In this document: piece after piece, positions 18,199-27,449 of the stretch
Layout: every line of letters starts with the position of its first letter
Position numbering within the stretch: position 1 is the stretch's first letter
Assembly: GCA_943787435.1 (NCBI GenBank)
Contig: CALSMK010000006.1
Span: forward strand, 122,401 to 186,400
DNA from: an uncultured Flavobacteriales bacterium
GTDB taxonomy: Bacteria > Bacteroidota > Bacteroidia > Flavobacteriales_D > Sanyastnellaceae
DNA: 64,000 nucleotides
Reading direction: 5' to 3'
Notes under the pieces: generated by a model
Seen by the model: the letters and a program-made list of their open reading frames with translations, nothing else
Database searches by the model: none
What the model was told of the DNA's origin: nothing
Made by a program: the position numbers and the translations under genes

Positions 18199-21100
18199 AT
18201 GATTCTCATTTACGACACGGAGACCACAGGCCTGCCCAGGGATTGGAAAGCGCCTCTGACTGACAGCGAAAATTGGCCGAGAATGGTGCAATTGGCCTGG
18301 CAGTTGCACGAGCCCAACGGACAGTTGGTTTCCCGGGGCAATTACACGGTGAAACCCGACGGGTTCACCATCCCGTACAATGCGGCCAAGGTCCACGGCA
18401 TCAGCACAGAGCGGGCCATGGAAGTGGGTCGGCCATTGTCAGAGGTCATGGAGGCCTTTGGTCAAGACCTGGATCGTGCCGAGCACGTCATGGGCCACAA
18501 TGTGGAATTCGACGTCAACATTGTGGGGGCAGAATGGATTCGCATGGGCCAACCTGCAGAGCGCGTGACGGCCAAGGCCAGAATCGATTCCAAAGACGAA
18601 GGCACCCAATTCTGCGCCATACCTGGTGGCAAGGGGGGAAGGTTCAAGTGGCCCACCCTCACCGAGCTTCATGAGAAATTGTTTGGAATGGGCTTTGGCG
18701 ATGCCCACGACGCGGCCTACGACGTGGATGCCACCGCCAAGTGCTTTTTCGCATTGGTTCAGAGGGGCGTCATTCAGCGGGATGGGTTTCCTCAAGGAGA
18801 GGGGGTCCGCTACGAAGCGCCCAAACTGGAGGCCGCCAACTTCAATCAGCCAACAGCCTCTGTGCAGCCCAAGAGTCAATCCTCGGCGGCTGTCCCCACC
18901 AAGGCGAGCATGGATGGCGCCACTTTGGAGTCGCTGCCATTCAGCCACTTACACGTTCACAGCCAATTCAGTGTGCTTCAAGCCACCTCCAGTGTGGAGG
19001 TCTTGGCCGCCAAAGCCGCGGAGCTGGGCATGCCCGCATTGGCCGTGACGGACCACGGCAACATGATGGGCGCCTTTCAATTCGTTCGTGCGGCCCACAA
19101 GGCCGGCATCAAACCCATTGTGGGAGCGGAATTGAATGTGTGCCGAGACCACTCCGATCGCTCACAGAAGGACGACGGTTACCCCATCGTCTTGATCGCC
19201 AGAAACAAGGACGGGTACCACCGTTTGGCCAAGCTTTGCTCTTTGGCTTACACCGACGGTTTCTATTATGTGCCGCGCATTGACCGCAATCAGCTTCTCG
19301 AATACAAGGAGGACCTCATTGTCCTCACTGGAGGGCTGTTCAGCGAAGTGCCCAGCCTGTTGCTCAACGTGGGAGACCGTCAGGCCGAGGAGGCGTTTTT
19401 GTGGTGGAAGGAGCACTTTGGCGAACACTTTTATGCCGAGCTCAATCGGCATGGCTTGGAAGAAGAGCAGGTGGTGAATGACTTTCTGCTCGGCTTGTGC
19501 CGAAAGCACGACGTGAGGTTTGTGCCTGCCAACAACACCTACTACACCACCAAGGACGAGGCCGATGCCCACGACATCCTCTTGTGCGTGAAGGACGCCG
19601 CCAACGTGAGTCAACCCAAGCGGTATTTGGGTCGGCGGGGCCGGGAATTCCGTTATGGCTTGCCCAATGACGAATTTTACCTGAAGACACAGCAGGAGAT
19701 GAAGCGCCTGTTTTCAGATGTCCCAGAAGCTTTTGAAACCGCCCGCGACATCGTGGAGGGGTGCGAAGGATTTGAATTGGAGAGGGACGTGTTGCTTCCT
19801 GCTTTTGACATCCCTCAAGAGTTCGTGCATGCCGAAGACGCAGCCGACGGCGGAAAGCGCGGGGAGAATGCCTACTTGCGTCACCTGACGTATGTGGGCG
19901 CCAAAAAGCGGTACAACGAAATCACACCTGAAGTCAGCGAGCGTTTGGACTTCGAGCTCCAGACCATAGAAAGAACGGGATACCCCGGTTACTTCTTGAT
20001 TGTCCAAGACTTCACCACCGCAGCGCGCGAAATGGGCGTGAGCGTCGGCCCGGGCAGGGGGTCGGCTGCAGGAAGTGCGGTGGCCTATTGCACCGGGATC
20101 ACCAACGTGGACCCAATTGCCTACGATTTGCTGTTCGAGAGGTTCTTGAATCCAGACAGGGTGTCCCTCCCCGATATCGACATTGACTTTGACGATGAAG
20201 GCCGGGGCAAGGTCATTGATTACGTGATCGACAAATACGGAGCCAACCAAGTGGCCCAGATCATCACTTATGGCACCATGGCGGCGAAGAGCTCGATTCG
20301 AGACACAGCACGTGTGATGGAGTTGCCACTGGGAGATGCGGACCGCCTGTCCAAGCAGATGCCCGACATCTCCTTGTCCAAGCTGTTCAAGCTCGATGAC
20401 AAGTCCCTCAAGGAAAAGCTCCGAGGTCAAGAAGGCCTCGATCAGGTGAACGCCATCAAAGCCATTCACGACGGACAGGGTCTGGAAAGCGAGGTGCTTC
20501 AAAAGGCGCGCATCATCGAAGGTTCGGTTCGGAACACAGGCATCCATGCTTGCGGGGTGATCATCACCCCAGACGACATCACCAAGTTCGTTCCCGTGGC
20601 CACAGCCAAGGACAGCGACATGGTGTGCACGCAGTTCGACAACTCCGTGGCCGAAGACGCCGGGCTGCTCAAAATGGACTTTTTGGGTCTGAAGACCCTG
20701 ACCATCATCAAGGACGCCGTCCGAAATGTGAAGCGGCGAAGTGGGGTAGAGCTCGATCCCGAGGCTTTCCCCTTGGACGACACGGCCACTTATGAGCTCT
20801 TCCAACGCGGAGACACGGTGGGCATCTTCCAATACGAGTCGGTGGGCATGCAACGCTACTTAAAGGACCTCAAGCCCACTGAGTTTGCTGACCTCATTGC
20901 CATGAACGCCCTCTACAGGCCGGGCCCTCTGGAGTACATCCCCGCTTTTGTGCGCCGCAAACACGGGCAAGAGCCGGTCAAGTTTGACTTGGATGCCTGT
21001 GAGGAATACTTGGCCGAGACCTATGGCATCACGGTGTACCAGGAGCAGGTCATGTTGTTGAGCCAAAAGCTGGCCGGTTTCACCAAGGGTGAAGCGGACA

Positions 21101-22491
21101 CCTTGCGGAAGGCGATGGGCAAAAAGAAAGCCGACTTGATCGCCAAGATGAAGCCCAAATTCTTGGAGGGAGGAGCCGAGCGCGGCCACGAAAAGACCAT
21201 CCTCGAAAAGATTTGGACTGACTGGGCGGCTTTTGCCAGTTACGCGTTCAACAAGTCGCACTCCACGTGCTACGCTTGGGTGGCCTATCAAACGGCTTAC
21301 CTGAAGGCGAATTACCCAGGGGAATACATGGCTGCTGTGTTGTCCAACAACATGTCCGACATCAAGAAAGTGACCTTCTTCATGGAAGAGTGCCGCAGAA
21401 TGGGGGTTGCTGTTTTGGGGCCAGATGTGAATGAGTCGGAATTCAAATTTGCAGTGAATGCTGAAGGCGCCATCCGCTTTGGACTCGGGGCCATGAGTGG
21501 CGTGGGCGAGGGGGCCGTGGCTTCCATCATCGAATGCCGAGAGGATGGCGCGTATGAAGGGATTTTCGATTTCGCCACCAAGGTGAGCTTGAAGGATTGC
21601 AACAAACGCGTCTTTGAAGCACTGGCTCAAGGCGGTGCGTTTGACGACCTACCCAAGGCCATCTTCCGGGCCCAATGTTTCGCCCTCGACATCAAAGGGC
21701 GGACCACCATCGAGCTCGCCATTCGTTACGGACAGGCCACACAAGAAAGTGCCAACTCTTCCCAAGCATCACTGTTTGGGGGCGAGAGTGGCGCCATGGA
21801 AATTCCTGAGCCAGCCGTTCCCGATTGCGAGGAGTGGCCACCCTTCGACAAGCTGGCCCGAGAAAAGGATGTGGTGGGCGTATACCTGTCAGGTCATCCA
21901 CTGGACACCTTTAAGGTTCAGCTCAAACAGTTCTGCACGCCTCGGGGGATTGGCAACTTAGACGACCTGGCTGCGGCACGTGGACGCACCATTGCTTTTG
22001 GCGGAATGGTGACCGAGGCCGAGCACCGCATGAGCAAAGCGGGCAAGCCTTTTGGCAGCATGACCATCGAGGACTATTTCGGTTCGCACCGGATCATGTT
22101 CTGGCGGGATGACTACCTGAAATTCAAAGACTACATGGTCGATGGATGGTTCTTGTTCGTCAAAGGCAAGGTGCAGATGAAACAGTTCCGAGGGGCCGAC
22201 GAACTCGAGTTCAAGGTCACCCGAATTGAACTCCTTTCCGACATTCTTGAAAAGATGGCGGGTCGCCTCAAGATCCAAGTGGCGGTGGACCGGTTGAGCG
22301 AAGAGAAGGCCAATGCCCTCTGTGAATTGTTGACCAACCACAGCGGAGGCGTGGGGGTGACCATGGAGCTGCACCACGAGGAAAATGTACTCGACATGAT
22401 CTCCAGAAGTCAAAAAGTGGAACTGACTCCAGACCTGCTTGAAAGCCTTGAAGCGATGGAGGGAGTGGCCTTCAAAGTCATCGGTGGATAA
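18199..22491 (+). CDS. dnaE: DNA polymerase III alpha subunit fused to DnaQ-like exonuclease
   Basis: This 1430-residue replicative polymerase has an N-terminal DEDDh 3'-5' exonuclease domain (residues 1-180; YDTETTGLP, GHNVEFDVNIVGAE, HDAAYDVDAT). After a low-complexity linker comes the PHP domain (about 248-; FSHLHVHSQFSVLQ, AVTDHGNMMGAFQF), then the C-family polymerase core with PGRGSAAGSAVAYC and catalytic aspartates in PDIDIDFDDEGR (658-669), and the OB-fold region (about 1240-1330). The proofreading-polymerase fusion is typical of Bacteroidota, where dnaQ and dnaE are otherwise separate genes elsewhere. Key exonuclease acids are intact, so proofreading in cis is expected. Confidence 0.96.
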   Translation: MILIYDTETTGLPRDWKAPLTDSENWPRMVQLAWQLHEPNGQLVSRGNYTVKPDGFTIPYNAAKVHGISTERAMEVGRPLSEVMEAFGQDLDRAEHVMGHNVEFDVNIVGAEWIRMGQPAERVTAKARIDSKDEGTQFCAIPGGKGGRFKWPTLTELHEKLFGMGFGDAHDAAYDVDATAKCFFALVQRGVIQRDGFPQGEGVRYEAPKLEAANFNQPTASVQPKSQSSAAVPTKASMDGATLESLPFSHLHVHSQFSVLQATSSVEVLAAKAAELGMPALAVTDHGNMMGAFQFVRAAHKAGIKPIVGAELNVCRDHSDRSQKDDGYPIVLIARNKDGYHRLAKLCSLAYTDGFYYVPRIDRNQLLEYKEDLIVLTGGLFSEVPSLLLNVGDRQAEEAFLWWKEHFGEHFYAELNRHGLEEEQVVNDFLLGLCRKHDVRFVPANNTYYTTKDEADAHDILLCVKDAANVSQPKRYLGRRGREFRYGLPNDEFYLKTQQEMKRLFSDVPEAFETARDIVEGCEGFELERDVLLPAFDIPQEFVHAEDAADGGKRGENAYLRHLTYVGAKKRYNEITPEVSERLDFELQTIERTGYPGYFLIVQDFTTAAREMGVSVGPGRGSAAGSAVAYCTGITNVDPIAYDLLFERFLNPDRVSLPDIDIDFDDEGRGKVIDYVIDKYGANQVAQIITYGTMAAKSSIRDTARVMELPLGDADRLSKQMPDISLSKLFKLDDKSLKEKLRGQEGLDQVNAIKAIHDGQGLESEVLQKARIIEGSVRNTGIHACGVIITPDDITKFVPVATAKDSDMVCTQFDNSVAEDAGLLKMDFLGLKTLTIIKDAVRNVKRRSGVELDPEAFPLDDTATYELFQRGDTVGIFQYESVGMQRYLKDLKPTEFADLIAMNALYRPGPLEYIPAFVRRKHGQEPVKFDLDACEEYLAETYGITVYQEQVMLLSQKLAGFTKGEADTLRKAMGKKKADLIAKMKPKFLEGGAERGHEKTILEKIWTDWAAFASYAFNKSHSTCYAWVAYQTAYLKANYPGEYMAAVLSNNMSDIKKVTFFMEECRRMGVAVLGPDVNESEFKFAVNAEGAIRFGLGAMSGVGEGAVASIIECREDGAYEGIFDFATKVSLKDCNKRVFEALAQGGAFDDLPKAIFRAQCFALDIKGRTTIELAIRYGQATQESANSSQASLFGGESGAMEIPEPAVPDCEEWPPFDKLAREKDVVGVYLSGHPLDTFKVQLKQFCTPRGIGNLDDLAAARGRTIAFGGMVTEAEHRMSKAGKPFGSMTIEDYFGSHRIMFWRDDYLKFKDYMVDGWFLFVKGKVQMKQFRGADELEFKVTRIELLSDILEKMAGRLKIQVAVDRLSEEKANALCELLTNHSGGVGVTMELHHEENVLDMISRSQKVELTPDLLESLEAMEGVAFKVIGG

Positions 22492-22540
22492 GTTGACACC
22501 CGTTGGCGGTCTGCACGACCAAGAGGAGACAGGATGCCAT

Positions 22541-22548
22541 TACTTTTG
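22541..22548 (+). promoter_or_regulatory. Candidate -7 element of trxA
   Basis: TACTTTTG matches TAnnTTTG exactly and lies 22 bp before the trxA ATG. No strong -33 TTTG was found at the usual distance. Confidence 0.45.
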
Positions 22549-22570
22549 ACTCATATACAACGCTAAATCC

Positions 22571-22891
22571 ATGGCCATAGAAATCAACGAAGCGAACTTC
22601 GAAGAAGTCGTGATGAACACGGACAAGCCCGTGATGGTCGACTTTTGGGCAGAATGGTGCGGTCCTTGCCGCATGGTTGGTCCAGTCGTCGAAAAAATCG
22701 CAGGTGACTACGAAGGCAAAGCCGTCGTAGGCAAAGTCGACGTCGACTCGAACTCAGAAATCAGTGCCAAGTTTGGGGTGCGCTCCATTCCCACGATTGT
22801 CTTTCTCAAGAATGGAGAAGTGGTCGACAAGTCCGTCGGTGCTGTTCCAGAAAACATCCTCACCGAGAAGCTGGAAAAGCTGATGGCCTGA
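22571..22891 (+). CDS. trxA: Thioredoxin
   Basis: A 106-residue cytosolic disulfide reductase. The active site WAEWCGPCRM (C30, C33), the cis-proline in RSIPTIV and the C-terminal helix are all normal for thioredoxin. It has its own promoter-like sequence and a strong terminator, so it is probably monocistronic. Confidence 0.97.
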   Translation: MAIEINEANFEEVVMNTDKPVMVDFWAEWCGPCRMVGPVVEKIAGDYEGKAVVGKVDVDSNSEISAKFGVRSIPTIVFLKNGEVVDKSVGAVPENILTEKLEKLMA

Positions 22892-22912
22892 GGCACACAA
22901 CTCAACCCACAG

Positions 22913-22943
22913 AAACGCCCCGCCCATAGAGCGGGGCGTTTTC
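22913..22943 (+). terminator. Intrinsic terminator after trxA
   Basis: An 11-bp perfect stem, AAACGCCCCGC / GCGGGGCGTTT, around a 7-base loop, with a short T run. It ends just before the promoter of the DUF58 gene. Confidence 0.85.
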
Positions 22944-22951
22944 GTTGGGGC

Positions 22952-22959
22952 TATCTTTG
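22952..22959 (+). promoter_or_regulatory. Candidate -7 element of the DUF58 gene
   Basis: TATCTTTG is a perfect match to the Bacteroidota -7 consensus. The proposed GTG start lies only 6 bp further on, so the transcript would begin at or next to the start codon. Confidence 0.55.
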
Positions 22960-22965
22960 ACACCC

Positions 22966-23895
22966 GTGCCCATCAACCTCCAACCCCACGACTTCCGTCA
23001 GCTCGGATCTCTTGAATTCTTGGCCAAACAGGCCGTGGTCGGGTTCATCACGGGATTGCACCGCAGTCCTTACCATGGATTCAGTGTGGAGTTTGCAGAA
23101 CACCGGCTCTACAACCCCGGAGAGAGTATGCGCCATGTGGACTGGAAGCTGTTTGCCCGGTCCGATCGGCTATACGTGAAGCGCTACGAGGAAGAAACCA
23201 ACCTGCGTTGTCAGATTGTGATCGACACCTCGGGTTCCATGTACTACCCAGCCGATGTGAGCCCCGAAACGGGCATGAACAAAATCAAGTTTGCCACCCA
23301 TGCGGCGGCCTCCTTGGTGGAGCTGTTTAAACGACAGCGTGACGCAGTGGGGCTGAGCCTCTTTGACAGCGAATTGCATGCCCATCACAAAGCCCGCTCC
23401 ACTGTGGCCCATCAGCGGCTGTTGTATGCGGAGCTGGAGAAGGTGCTTTCGGGAGTGGGAGAGGGGGCTTCTGAAACTGCTGCTGTAGAAGCATTGCACA
23501 CCATTGCCGAGGCAACGCCCAAGCGGTCTTTGGTGGTTCTGTTCAGCGACATGTTGGACCGGACCCAGGACTTGGATGCCGTGTTTGGCGCTTTGGCCCA
23601 CTTGCGCCATGCCAAACATGAGGTGGTGGTCTTTCATGTCTTGGACGAGCAAACCGAACAGGACTTCGATTTTGCCGATCGCCCGACCACTTTCATCGAT
23701 TTGGAGTCGGGAGAGGAGGTTCGAGCCAATCCCGCCGAGTTGCGCGACCATTATGTCGCACGCATGGCCAAATTGAGAAAGGAACTCGACGTAAGGTGCG
23801 GTTCTGCTGGGATTGATTGGGTAGAAGTGGACATTGCCAAAGGGGTCAATCCCGTCTTGACCGCCTATTTGATCAAGCGTCAGAAAATGAAGTGA
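22966..23895 (+). CDS. DUF58-domain protein (VWA-like fold)
   Basis: A 309-residue cytosolic protein. Family signatures are GLHRSPYHGFSVEFAEHRLY, ESMRHVDWKLFARSDRLYVK and a VWA-like MIDAS-type DTSGSM (IVIDTSGSMYYP). DUF58 proteins usually sit in MoxR AAA-ATPase / Bat operons linked to envelope stress and metal or protein maturation; no moxR or bat gene is adjacent here. The GTG at 22966 (PINLQPHDFRQL...) was selected since it follows the -7 box; a TTG at 22945 would fall within the terminator/promoter region. No membrane segments are visible. Confidence 0.88.
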   Translation: MPINLQPHDFRQLGSLEFLAKQAVVGFITGLHRSPYHGFSVEFAEHRLYNPGESMRHVDWKLFARSDRLYVKRYEEETNLRCQIVIDTSGSMYYPADVSPETGMNKIKFATHAAASLVELFKRQRDAVGLSLFDSELHAHHKARSTVAHQRLLYAELEKVLSGVGEGASETAAVEALHTIAEATPKRSLVVLFSDMLDRTQDLDAVFGALAHLRHAKHEVVVFHVLDEQTEQDFDFADRPTTFIDLESGEEVRANPAELRDHYVARMAKLRKELDVRCGSAGIDWVEVDIAKGVNPVLTAYLIKRQKMK

Positions 23896-24023
23896 TTGTT
23901 AATTTCTTTGCGCTGGTTACCAGTGCATAAGAGGGGTTATCAACATTTCAACATCGCCATTTTTTGGACAATTGTGAATAGCGTGCTTTCTTGCCCGCCT
24001 TCACAACCGCCTCCGGGCACGCC

Positions 24024-24437
24024 ATGTCAAACCACTTCCTCGTTCGCCGCGCGTCTCGCGCTGCCGCTGCTGCGGCTGCATTGACACCTGCCGTCGCCCA
24101 TTCGCTCACCGCAACGGCAGAAATGCCGTTTGCCATGCCCACAGAACGGACCGTTCATGAGCCCATTGGCAAAAGGCACCTTTTAGAGCGCATGGTCATC
24201 GACACCTCTTCCAAAAAAGAGCGCGTGGTGCTGACGGTGGACATGGAGAAAGAAGACTTCGTGCTGTATCAGGTTGCCACCGAAGACGGCAAAGTGTTGC
24301 GAAGCGGATCCTGGCTCCTTGCCCCTGGTTCAAATGAACTGGTTTTGGATGCCCGTGAATGGCCCTTTGGAACACTGGAGCTCAGCGTGTTGACCCGTAA
24401 GGACCTGATGAAGATTCCCTTCGAGAGACAAAGCTGA
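24024..24437 (+). CDS. Hypothetical small protein, possibly exported
   Basis: A 137-residue protein not recognised. The N-terminus MSNHFLVRRASRAAAAAAAL has arginines followed by an alanine-rich stretch, suggesting an atypical signal or anchor. The remainder is hydrophilic with beta-strand character (ERVVLTVDMEKEDFVLYQV, VLRSGSWLLAPGSNELVLD, GTLELSVLT), resembling the fold seen in small secreted domains with a T9SS-like end, although no clear sorting motif is present. ATG 24024 was preferred to 23991. It precedes tRNA-Asp with no operon partners. Confidence 0.6.
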   Translation: MSNHFLVRRASRAAAAAAALTPAVAHSLTATAEMPFAMPTERTVHEPIGKRHLLERMVIDTSSKKERVVLTVDMEKEDFVLYQVATEDGKVLRSGSWLLAPGSNELVLDAREWPFGTLELSVLTRKDLMKIPFERQS

Positions 24438-24481
24438 CGAAAAATGTGGACCCGACTTGCAACCATTGTCAAGAGGCTCCG

Positions 24482-24489
24482 TATATTTG
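24482..24489 (+). promoter_or_regulatory. Candidate -7 element of tRNA-Asp
   Basis: TATATTTG followed by C matches the -7 consensus perfectly. A TTG at 24457-24459 lies 22 bp upstream, near the usual -33 position. The tRNA begins 44 bp downstream. Confidence 0.6.
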
Positions 24490-24532
24490 CACCCCCAACG
24501 ACGGGTAGCCGTCTAAGGGTGTCGAAAGACAA

Positions 24533-24609
24533 GGTCTGGTAGTTCAGTTGGTTAGAATACATGCCTGTCACGCATGGGGTCGCGAGTTCGAGTCTCGTCC
24601 AGACCGCCA
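24533..24609 (+). tRNA. tRNA-Asp (GTC)
   Basis: A 77-nt tRNA including an encoded CCA end. Acceptor arms GGTCTGG (24533-24539) and CCAGACC (24599-24605) pair fully. The anticodon loop CTGTCAC carries GTC, closed by CATGC/GCATG. The T arm GCGAG TTCGAGT CTCGT is normal, and the discriminator base is G, as expected for Asp. Confidence 0.97.
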
Positions 24610-24621
24610 ACACAATTCGAG

Positions 24622-24660
24622 AGTCCCTCAGCCCCAACGGCTGGGGGACTTTTGATTTTT
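24622..24660 (+). terminator. Intrinsic terminator after tRNA-Asp
   Basis: AGTCCCTCAGCC pairs with GGCTGGGGGACT (12 bp with one T-G pair) around a CCAAC loop, followed by TTTTGATTTTT. Confidence 0.85.
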
Positions 24661-24684
24661 ATGCCATCACTTGGCGGCGCCTCC

Positions 24685-24692
24685 TATCTTCC
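24685..24692 (+). promoter_or_regulatory. Candidate -7 element 4 bp before a start codon
   Basis: TATCTTCC is followed by GGGC and then the ATG at 24697. The spacing equals that seen before yebC and several other genes here, consistent with a leaderless transcript. Confidence 0.4.
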
Positions 24693-24696
24693 GGGC

Positions 24697-25824
24697 ATGA
24701 AGCCGACGCTGTTTTTGATTTGCGCTGTTTTGTTTGCGCCTTCCATGGGCGCCCAAACCTACAGGGTGGACGTTCCGAATCCATTCAGAACTCCGGATTA
24801 CCTGGCCATGAACTTGCAAGGAGACCAGTGCGGTTTCGCCTCCAAATTTTGGAGCGAGTTCGAGCGGGCAGGGTTCAATGTGGTGACCCATCAACAGGCG
24901 GCCAGGTTCATGGAGCCTCCTGCAGTTGAAATGGATGAACGGGATGTTTTGGTGGACATCCATCAACTCTTGACCAATGCGCTCAAGGTGGACCCCACCA
25001 TACTCCCCATGAAGGAGAAAAAATTGGTACGGTACCTCAGGGAGTCAGGCATCAATAAAGGGGTCTATGAAGGGATTCGAGAAGGGGTCAAGCAAAGCGT
25101 GTTTGTGGCCCTGCCCGGAAAGAAGATTGCGCTCAACCCCGAAGCAGAAGCGCCACAGCGTCCCGTATCCAAGGAAGGGCCTTGGACGCCACCACAGGTG
25201 TACACATTCTCCTTCAATTACACCTACCGGAATTCCATTCGATGCGGCTCCACGGCCACTGAATTGAGGGCGGCCATCAATGACCAAGAGACAGGGGAGA
25301 CCATGTGTTCGGTGCGTTTTGATCAACCCAGCTTGGCGGGGCGCTGTCCTTCTGACATCGTGTATGAATTGGTGCGGAGGATCAAGAATGGAGCCCATTA
25401 CGAGTTGGACGTGAACTTGGGACCCGCGCCCAAGGCTGCCAAAACCATCGCTGCCGTTGGCGAGTCAGGATTTGATTGCCAAAGGATGTCGAGCAAACAA
25501 TGGGTCGAAAGATTGGGTGCAGAATTGCTGGGCCAATACACATTGGTGGACCGCCAAGAGATGGACCACTTGATTGAGGAGCAAACCAAAAACATGGCAC
25601 AGGAGGCGTTTGAAGATTCCGATCTCATTGAGGCCGGCAAGTTGTTGGGGGCCGAAGCCATGTTGTTTGGCACATTGGCGTGTCGTTCTGGCAAAACCAT
25701 CGCCGATGTCAAGTTGGTGAGCACCTCTACGGGGGCAGCACTATGGACCGCCCATGGCGAAAACGCGGACCCCAATACCATGGCCAAATACGTGCTGCAT
25801 GAGCTGCATGCATTGGACAAATAA
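24697..25824 (+). CDS. Secreted CsgG-like protein of unknown function
   Basis: A 375-residue protein with a signal peptide (MKPTLFLICAVLFAPSMGAQ). The C-terminal third resembles the curli-assembly CsgG/TolB-N-type fold: GESGFDCQRMSSKQWVERL, LLGQYTLVDRQEMDHLIEEQ, LLGAEAMLFGTL and STSTGAALWTAHG. Such domains form periplasmic or outer-membrane assemblies, but the pore-forming part of real CsgG was not recognised. The N-terminal half (YRVDVPNPFRTPDYLAMNLQ...) is not assigned. The start was placed at the signal peptide; longer frames upstream run into the tRNA. A frameshifted hydrolase follows after about 30 bp. Confidence 0.7.
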   Translation: MKPTLFLICAVLFAPSMGAQTYRVDVPNPFRTPDYLAMNLQGDQCGFASKFWSEFERAGFNVVTHQQAARFMEPPAVEMDERDVLVDIHQLLTNALKVDPTILPMKEKKLVRYLRESGINKGVYEGIREGVKQSVFVALPGKKIALNPEAEAPQRPVSKEGPWTPPQVYTFSFNYTYRNSIRCGSTATELRAAINDQETGETMCSVRFDQPSLAGRCPSDIVYELVRRIKNGAHYELDVNLGPAPKAAKTIAAVGESGFDCQRMSSKQWVERLGAELLGQYTLVDRQEMDHLIEEQTKNMAQEAFEDSDLIEAGKLLGAEAMLFGTLACRSGKTIADVKLVSTSTGAALWTAHGENADPNTMAKYVLHELHALDK

Positions 25825-25853
25825 CCTTGAGCTTAGAGAAGCTGATCGACCAC

Positions 25854-27114
25854 ATGAAGCATCCAATTTTGAGCACACTCGCGGCCCTGTTGGTGGGCAC
25901 GCTTTCCGTCCATGCGCAGTCCGACTGCGATGGCGAGCGCTACCGTTACACTTCGGCCTTTGACAATGTCTCCGTTTCCGAGGACCACATCTATGGCAAC
26001 AATTTGAGCGCATTGGGGGTCGACACAGAGTTGGTGTTTGACTTCTATGAAGCCGTGGGCAATGCAGAGGACGAACGCCCTTTGCTGATCATGGCCCACG
26101 GGGGGTTTTTCCTTGCGGGGTCCAACGATGGCATGGAGGTGGTGCCCCTGTGCGAGGATTTCGCGCGCATGGGATACGCCGTGGCCAGCATTTCATACCG
26201 ACTTGGCATTGCGCCTTCATTTGACCTCGAGAACGAACTCGTCCAAGCGGTGTGGCGCGGGGGTGCACGACAGCCGCGCTGCGGTGCGGTACTTCCGCAA
26301 ATCGGTGGAAGAGCAAGGCAACCCATGGGGAATCGACACTGACCGCATTTTCATAGGCGGCGTATCGGCTGGAGGTTTCGTTGCGCTTCATCACGCTTAC
26401 GTGGACCAAGACTCTGAGATTCCAAACAACATTGACGAGAGCCAGCCCGGCATGGGCGGCGGATTGGAAGGCGATTCAGGCAACCCGGGATACCCTTCCG
26501 ATGTCGCGGGCGTCTTTAACATATGCGGCGCGTTGCGCGATGCCGATTGGATTGCCCCGGGCGACGTGCCGCTTGTGTCTGTGCATGGCAATGCAGATGG
26601 CACAGTGCCCTATGGAACGGACATGGTTTCTCTGCTCGGATTCCCTGTGATTGAAGTGGATGGAAGCGCCTCCATTCACGACCATGCAGAGGACATTGGA
26701 CTGACCCATTGTTTCGCCACCATTGAAGGCGGGGGCCATGTTGCCCACCTCGGCAATGCCGACAACTACGACCTAACTCTGTCGACCGTGGCCGGTGCGT
26801 TGTCCTCTTGGATCTGCGATTCCTATGCGAATCAATGCGGCGAATATGACTACACCAGCGACATCACGGAGCAAACCTCGCCTTCGGTTCAGATGTACCC
26901 CAATCCAACGTCGGACAGCCATGTCACCCTGGCTTGCGAAGGTGCTGTAGGATCGAACTGGGAAGCCCGCGTTTTTGATGGCCAAGGTCGAGAGGTGATG
27001 ATTCAGAAGGCACAAGGCCCCAAGGCGACCTTGGACTTGAGCCGCTTGACCAATGGGCTCTATGTGGTCCAGGTCGAGGAATGGGGTTGGAGAGAGCGGT
27101 TGGTGGTGCACTGA
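25854..27114 (+). pseudogene. Secreted alpha/beta hydrolase with T9SS domain, frameshifted
   Basis: Two frames together encode one esterase/lipase-like protein. The first part (25854 to about 26259) has a signal peptide (MKHPILSTLAALLVGTLSVHAQ) and the oxyanion motif IMAHGGFFLAG. The second, in the +1 frame, continues as GVHDSRAAVRYFRKS and contains the nucleophile motif GGVSAGG, a catalytic-His region GGGHVAH and a T9SS type A end (QMYPNPTSDSH ... RLVVH). The break falls on a run of five Gs (26259-26263); removing one G restores a continuous frame. This is either a recent mutation, phase variation at the run, or a sequencing error. If translated as is, the first frame stops at 26342 with no active-site serine. 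Confidence 0.85.
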
Positions 27115-27400
27115 CGCTGAGGCCAAGTGCCAGCCAATCCTGCAATGGCGGACATGGCCACCGTTGAATCGCCGCATTCCGGAAAGGACAAACTTTGGTC
27201 CTCGCACACAATTCACACCTTGGAAGCTGGAAGCTTCCGACTTCCATTCTTTGGGACAGCACTGCAGCTGTTTCCCAATGAAAAAAGAACACAGGGCCAC
27301 TTCCACCACCATAGCGGATGGGAATTCGCGTGCACAACGGTTGTGCCCATGGCTGAGGATGCAAAAGTGGCAGAGCGAATTTCACCGACTTCGAGACACA
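27115..27400. other. Intergenic region without a recognisable gene
   Basis: About 290 bp between the hydrolase end and the shared terminator. Short open frames on both strands have no start context, signal peptide or recognisable domain. An imperfect short inverted repeat (GAAGCTGGAAGCTTCC, near 27226) was noted without assigned function. Confidence 0.5.
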
Positions 27401-27430
27401 AAAAAGGACGACCAAGAGGCCGTCCTTTTT
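27401..27430. terminator. Bidirectional terminator between convergent genes
   Basis: A 10-bp perfect stem, AAAAAGGACG / CGTCCTTTTT, extended by CC/GG, around AAGA. It has A and T runs on both sides, suited to ending transcription from the hydrolase (+) and the esterase (-). Confidence 0.85.
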
Positions 27431-27449
27431 CATTGCACTCGGCAAGAAT

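Noticed and set aside
19714..20853. A 379-residue open frame on the minus strand within dnaE
   Set aside because: Antisense to the catalytic core of the polymerase; no domain recognised.
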